Shown here one piece after another: positions 22,616 to 23,567 of a DNA stretch of 23,567 nucleotides. The translations under genes were made by a program, and so were the position numbers. This stretch comes from RGIG8497 sp045593265 (GTDB taxonomy: Bacteria > Bacillota > Clostridia > RGIG6154). The DNA lies in NCBI GenBank assembly GCA_045593265.1, contig JAZNWH010000074.1, positions 1-23,567 on the forward strand. Reading direction: 5' to 3'. The stretch's first letter is position 1; every line of letters begins with the position of its first letter. The notes beneath the pieces were generated by a model. That model saw only the letters and a program-made list of their open reading frames with translations, had not been told where the DNA came from and did no database searches.

Positions 22616-23567
22616 TTAATTAATTTTATTTACAGCTTCTTTTTTATCTGTTATATATAGGTGGCCGTAGGTTTTGGTTACTTGTTCTACCGTATCGCCG
22701 ATAAGGTCGGCAACGACCATGAGGTTTATACCCAGGTGTATCATCATTGACACAAAGGAGTGTCTGAGGTCGTGGATGCGGATGATTTTAACACCTGCTT
22801 TATTACAATAATTCTGAAAGGCTCTTGTTACTGTGTTTTCTGCCAATGGCTTTTCTCCACCGAACAGGAAAGGTGATTGGTGATTATAGTTTTTTAATTC
22901 GTCAATTACGATTCGGCAAATAGGTATTTCCTGAGTTTTATCTTTTTTAGTAGTTGTTATTTTGTAAGGTGTACCGTCTGTTGTTTTGCGTGTTAAGGAT
23001 TTATCAAACAGTATTGATGTTTCTTTAATGTCTTCCGGGGTTAGAGCGAACAGCTCGCCCTTTCGTCTGCCGGTGAAAAACATTAAGGTAAAGAGACAAT
23101 GCCATGTAGGGTTATCTACAACCTTAATGAACTTTTCGAATTCTTCCCGTGTCCAGAAATCCATAACAGGTTTTTCGGCTCTGCGTTTAGGCTTTTTGAT
23201 TTGATTAAAATAGTTGGGATAGCCATAACGTTCATTACACCAATCAAGAAAAGAGGAAAAATGGGACCTGGTTTTAGAAAGGTATGCGTGAGAGTAAAAG
23301 TCATTTGTTTTTGGATTTTTAGCATTCCACAATCTGTCCTGCCAATTATAAAGCTCATCTTTTGTTAAATCGGTTATTTTGGTATCTTTATACTTTGGCA
23401 GCACGAAGAGTTTATTTGCGTTGTCTTTGTCGTATATGGTACTGTCCTTAACCTGATTATGCAGTGATATTATGTATGATGCTACAAGCTCACCGACCGT
23501 TGGTTCTTGCTTTTGGGTATTTTTCTTTTTTACGGGGTTGTTTTTTACAAGTTCACAGTATTCCGTT
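22616..23567 (-). CDS. int: Tyrosine recombinase/integrase, N-terminus beyond the window
   Basis: The frame is open from the right edge to the stop at 22618-22616, giving 316 visible residues; the GTG at 23404 is internal, since coding sequence continues upstream with EPTVGELVASYIISLHNQVK, part of the N-terminal arm/SAM-like domain. The core-binding domain (about ITDLTKDELYNWQDRL to FLDWCNERYGYP) precedes the catalytic domain. Catalytic residues are the Arg in TGRRKGEL (23063-23068), a beta-hairpin Lys in TTTKKDKTQ, HDLRHSF (H and R), and the nucleophile Tyr in TYGHLY (22667-22669). The usual LGH histidine is replaced: the motif reads LIGDTVEQV. It catalyses element integration and excision at the nearby tRNA site. 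Confidence 0.95.
   Translation of the reverse strand, partial: TEYCELVKNNPVKKKNTQKQEPTVGELVASYIISLHNQVKDSTIYDKDNANKLFVLPKYKDTKITDLTKDELYNWQDRLWNAKNPKTNDFYSHAYLSKTRSHFSSFLDWCNERYGYPNYFNQIKKPKRRAEKPVMDFWTREEFEKFIKVVDNPTWHCLFTLMFFTGRRKGELFALTPEDIKETSILFDKSLTRKTTDGTPYKITTTKKDKTQEIPICRIVIDELKNYNHQSPFLFGGEKPLAENTVTRAFQNYCNKAGVKIIRIHDLRHSFVSMMIHLGINLMVVADLIGDTVEQVTKTYGHLYITDKKEAVNKIN

Larger units (their letters stand above)
22416..23567 (-). mobile_element. One end of an integrative element (prophage, ICE or island), partial
   Basis: The segment from the tRNA remnant to the right edge has the expected order for one end of a tRNA-targeted element: tRNA 3' end, core-type inverted arms, short direct repeats, then a tyrosine integrase gene pointing at the att site. 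The cargo lies beyond the window, so the element type cannot be told. Confidence 0.7.

Overview
The window reads as a chromosomal segment of an AT-rich, low-GC Gram-positive anaerobe of class Clostridia, probably Oscillospirales/Ruminococcaceae-like. This rests on strong AGGAGG-type ribosome binding sites, consensus sigma-A promoters (many with an extended TGn -10), Firmicute-type S12, S7 and EF-G, and the style of RpoB/RpoC. The taxon is an inference; no rRNA is present.

Layout. (1) 1-2044, minus strand: the first 21 codons of a membrane or secreted protein running off the left edge, a 43-bp perfect palindrome, then a two-gene operon of a PfkB-family sugar-phosphate kinase and a small membrane-anchored YD-repeat protein. 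(2) 2169-10213, plus strand: rpoB-rpoC with its own promoter, a leader of about 245 nt and a strong terminator; rplJ/rplL are not upstream. (3) 10233-14870, plus strand: the str operon rpsL-rpsG-fusA-tuf, with an extra promoter before tuf and a terminator after it. (4) 14891-16148, minus strand: ychF with its own promoter and terminator. (5) 16198-18788, plus strand: an intergenic hairpin array (array A), an AraC-family regulator and an MFS transporter, closed by a two-way terminator. (6) 18802-20742, minus strand: nitroreductase followed by a MATE exporter. (7) 20817-22372, plus strand: a second hairpin array (array B), then a metallophosphoesterase and terminator. (8) 22384-23567: a displaced 3' end of a tRNA (Ser-like) with its own terminator, candidate att core and arm sites, and a tyrosine integrase running off the right edge. 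This is one end of an integrated mobile element.

The most unusual content is the pair of hairpin arrays. Each has a sigma-A-like promoter whose last -10 base is also the first base of a perfect hairpin. That hairpin ends one base before four direct copies of a 7-mer, followed by four inverted copies of the same 7-mer, mostly separated by tiny hairpins. Both arrays have a long-range stem joining copy 1 to copy 5, a tandem 5-nt duplication at copy 5, and a similar right-hand tail (AAGTGGCATCT or AAGGTGCATCT). The 7-mers are unrelated (GCGATAT versus ATGAATT), so the layout is conserved while the sequence is not. I know of no named family that fits.

How it works together: regions 2 and 3 are core transcription and translation genes. 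Regions 5 to 7 are accessory transport, stress and hydrolase genes, with both arrays placed in divergent intergenic gaps. Region 8 marks the border between chromosome and acquired DNA.
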